Assembly: GCA_965232595.1 (NCBI GenBank)
Contig: OZ246983.1
Span: forward strand, 3,844,001-3,908,000
DNA length: 64,000 nt
Source of the DNA: SZUA-309 sp965232595
GTDB taxonomy: Bacteria; Pseudomonadota; Gammaproteobacteria; Pseudomonadales; Azotimanducaceae
Direction: 5' to 3'
Below the pieces are notes generated by a model. The model was given only the letters and a program-made list of their open reading frames with translations, was not told the origin of the DNA and searched no databases. This document shows, piece after piece, positions 62,742-64,000 of the stretch; position 1 is the stretch's first letter; each line of letters starts with the position of its first letter. A program made the translations under genes and the position numbers.

Positions 62742-64000
62742 CGACTTACAACGACTTCGTGATCCGTTTCGCCAACGTCAACGGATCCGGATCCGCCTCG
62801 GCCAACGGCATGTTTGCCAAGGCGCTCTTCCGTATGGGACTGCCGGTGGCGACCCGGAACATCTTCCCGTCGAACATTCAGGGCCTGCCAACCTGGTTCG
62901 AGGTGCGGGTCAGCGAGAAGGGTTACCTCGGCCGCCGCGAAGGCGGGGTCGACATCATGGTGGCCATGAACGCGGAGACGTTCGTGGAAGACGTTGCCAG
63001 CGTGAAGCCGGGCGGTTACCTGGTGTTCGACAACACCAAGCCGCTGGCCACCCACCTGAAGCGGGACGACATCACCGAGATCGGCATCCCGTTGACCGAC
63101 CTGTTGCTCCCCGTGTTCACCGACATCAAGCAGCGTGGGCTGTTCAAGAACGTCACCTACCTGGGCGCGCTTGCGGCCCTGCTGAACATCGAGTTCGACG
63201 TGATCACCGGCATGGTGGCCAAGCAGTACAAAGGTAAGGACGCTCTGATCGCGCCGAACATTCAGGCGCTGGAGATCGGCCGGGATTACGCGCAGCAGTA
63301 TCTGCCCTGCCCGCTGCCGCATCAGGTGAAGCGGATGGAGGGCAACGGCGACAAGATCATGATCGATGGCAACACGGCCTGCGGGCTCGGCGCCATCTAC
63401 GGCGGGGCCACGGTCTGCGCCTGGTACCCGATCACGCCGTCCACGTCGGTGGCGGAAGCGTTCGAGCAGCACGCCAACAAGCTGCGGGTGGATCCGGAAT
63501 GCGGGCGCCGCCGCTTCGCCATCATTCAGGCGGAGGACGAGCTCTCGGCGATCGGCGTGGTGATCGGTGCCGGTTGGAATGGCGCCCGTTCGTTTACGGC
63601 CACCAGCGGCCCCGGCGTTTCCCTGATGACGGAGTTCCTCGGCCTGGCGTACTTTGCTGAGATCCCGGCCGTGCTCATCGACGTGCAGCGTTCGGGCCCA
63701 TCTACCGGGATGCCGACCCGGACCCAGCAGGGCGACCTGCTGTCATCCGCCTACGCCTCCCACGGCGACACCAAGCACGTGATGCTGTTCCCGTCGACGC
63801 CCAAGGAATGCTTCGACTTCACGGCGGATGCTTTCGATCTGGCCGACCGCCTGCAGACGCCCATCATCCTGATGACGGATCTGGAGCTCGGCATGAACGA
63901 CAACCTGTCCGAGCCGCTGGAGTGGGATGACAGCCGCGCCTATGACCGGGGCAAGGTCCTCGATGCGGAAGATCTGGAGAAGGTCGAGCGCTTCGGCCGC
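62738..64000 (+). CDS. korA: 2-oxoacid:ferredoxin oxidoreductase, fused gamma-alpha subunit (partial)
   Basis: The reading frame from ATG 62738 is open to the window end (421 codons). Residues about 1-195 are the gamma domain (IRFANVNGSGSASANGMFAK, GYLGRREGGVDIMV) and from about 210 the alpha domain begins (NTACGLGAIYGGATVCAWYPITPSTS, followed by QAEDELSAIG and TATSGPGVSLMTEF). The fusion is typical of 2-oxoglutarate- or pyruvate:ferredoxin oxidoreductases. The substrate cannot be settled here; the beta subunit is presumably beyond the end. Confidence 0.92.
   Translation, partial: MTTYNDFVIRFANVNGSGSASANGMFAKALFRMGLPVATRNIFPSNIQGLPTWFEVRVSEKGYLGRREGGVDIMVAMNAETFVEDVASVKPGGYLVFDNTKPLATHLKRDDITEIGIPLTDLLLPVFTDIKQRGLFKNVTYLGALAALLNIEFDVITGMVAKQYKGKDALIAPNIQALEIGRDYAQQYLPCPLPHQVKRMEGNGDKIMIDGNTACGLGAIYGGATVCAWYPITPSTSVAEAFEQHANKLRVDPECGRRRFAIIQAEDELSAIGVVIGAGWNGARSFTATSGPGVSLMTEFLGLAYFAEIPAVLIDVQRSGPSTGMPTRTQQGDLLSSAYASHGDTKHVMLFPSTPKECFDFTADAFDLADRLQTPIILMTDLELGMNDNLSEPLEWDDSRAYDRGKVLDAEDLEKVERFGR

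Overview
This 64 kb window is a GC-rich, densely packed chromosomal segment. Several features point to a gammaproteobacterium outside the Enterobacterales: an fnr/anr-hemN pair with all four FNR cysteines, a lexA-topA neighbourhood, and an hpt / methylthioinosine phosphorylase / csiV / mfd block like the one I recall from Pseudomonas. I saw no transposase, phage gene, CRISPR array, tRNA or rRNA. Most of the window looks like core genome, with a few less familiar stretches.

Layout. 1-1.8 kb: stress cluster (CBS-domain start, DksA/TraR-type zinc finger, UspA, HHE hemerythrin, small protein). 1.8-7.5 kb: DUF2799 lipoprotein, then on the minus strand hemN, an FNR-type regulator, an adrenodoxin-type ferredoxin, a PAS-only protein and a ferritin-like diiron protein. 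A match to the FNR/Anr box lies upstream of the diiron gene. 7.5-8.4 kb: no convincing protein gene; instead many stem-loops ending in a strong plus-strand terminator, best read as a large structured RNA that I cannot assign to a family. 8.4-12 kb: DUF1697, small membrane proteins, crotonase, MAPEG, D-cysteine desulfhydrase. 12-15.8 kb: TetR regulator with a perfect operator-like palindrome, then an HlyD lipoprotein, ABC ATPase and ABC-2 permease (an export operon). 16-19.6 kb: GST-like protein, DUF454 and several unrecognised small genes with structured or repeated intergenic DNA.

19.6-28.5 kb: FrnE-like DsbA, cysE, nadK, a mocA-xdhC pair, glpG rhomboid, DUF2797, pepN. 28.5-35.3 kb: overlapping moxR-DUF58-DUF4381-batA-batB/C-batD operon. 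35.4-36.8 kb: amtB behind an NtrC-type site. 36.8-41.5 kb: five overlapping minus-strand genes (C39-like peptidase, small membrane protein, GNAT, S9 peptidase, ddl). 41.5-45.6 kb: glutaredoxin-like protein, tatD, a second GNAT, slt, a second UspA. 45.7-50 kb: topA and lexA. 50.2-55.1 kb: two tandem LexA boxes, then a LolA-like protein, a SPOR-like/beta-barrel outer-membrane protein, an MscS channel, hpt and methylthioinosine phosphorylase. 55.1-60.8 kb: csiV, mfd, retropepsin-like protease. 60.9-64 kb: a GltD-like FAD/Fe-S subunit and the gamma-alpha subunit of a 2-oxoacid:ferredoxin oxidoreductase, the latter cut by the window end.

Two observations deserve most attention: the candidate large RNA at about 7.8-8.36 kb, and the putatively oxygen-regulated diiron-PAS-ferredoxin operon beside fnr-hemN.
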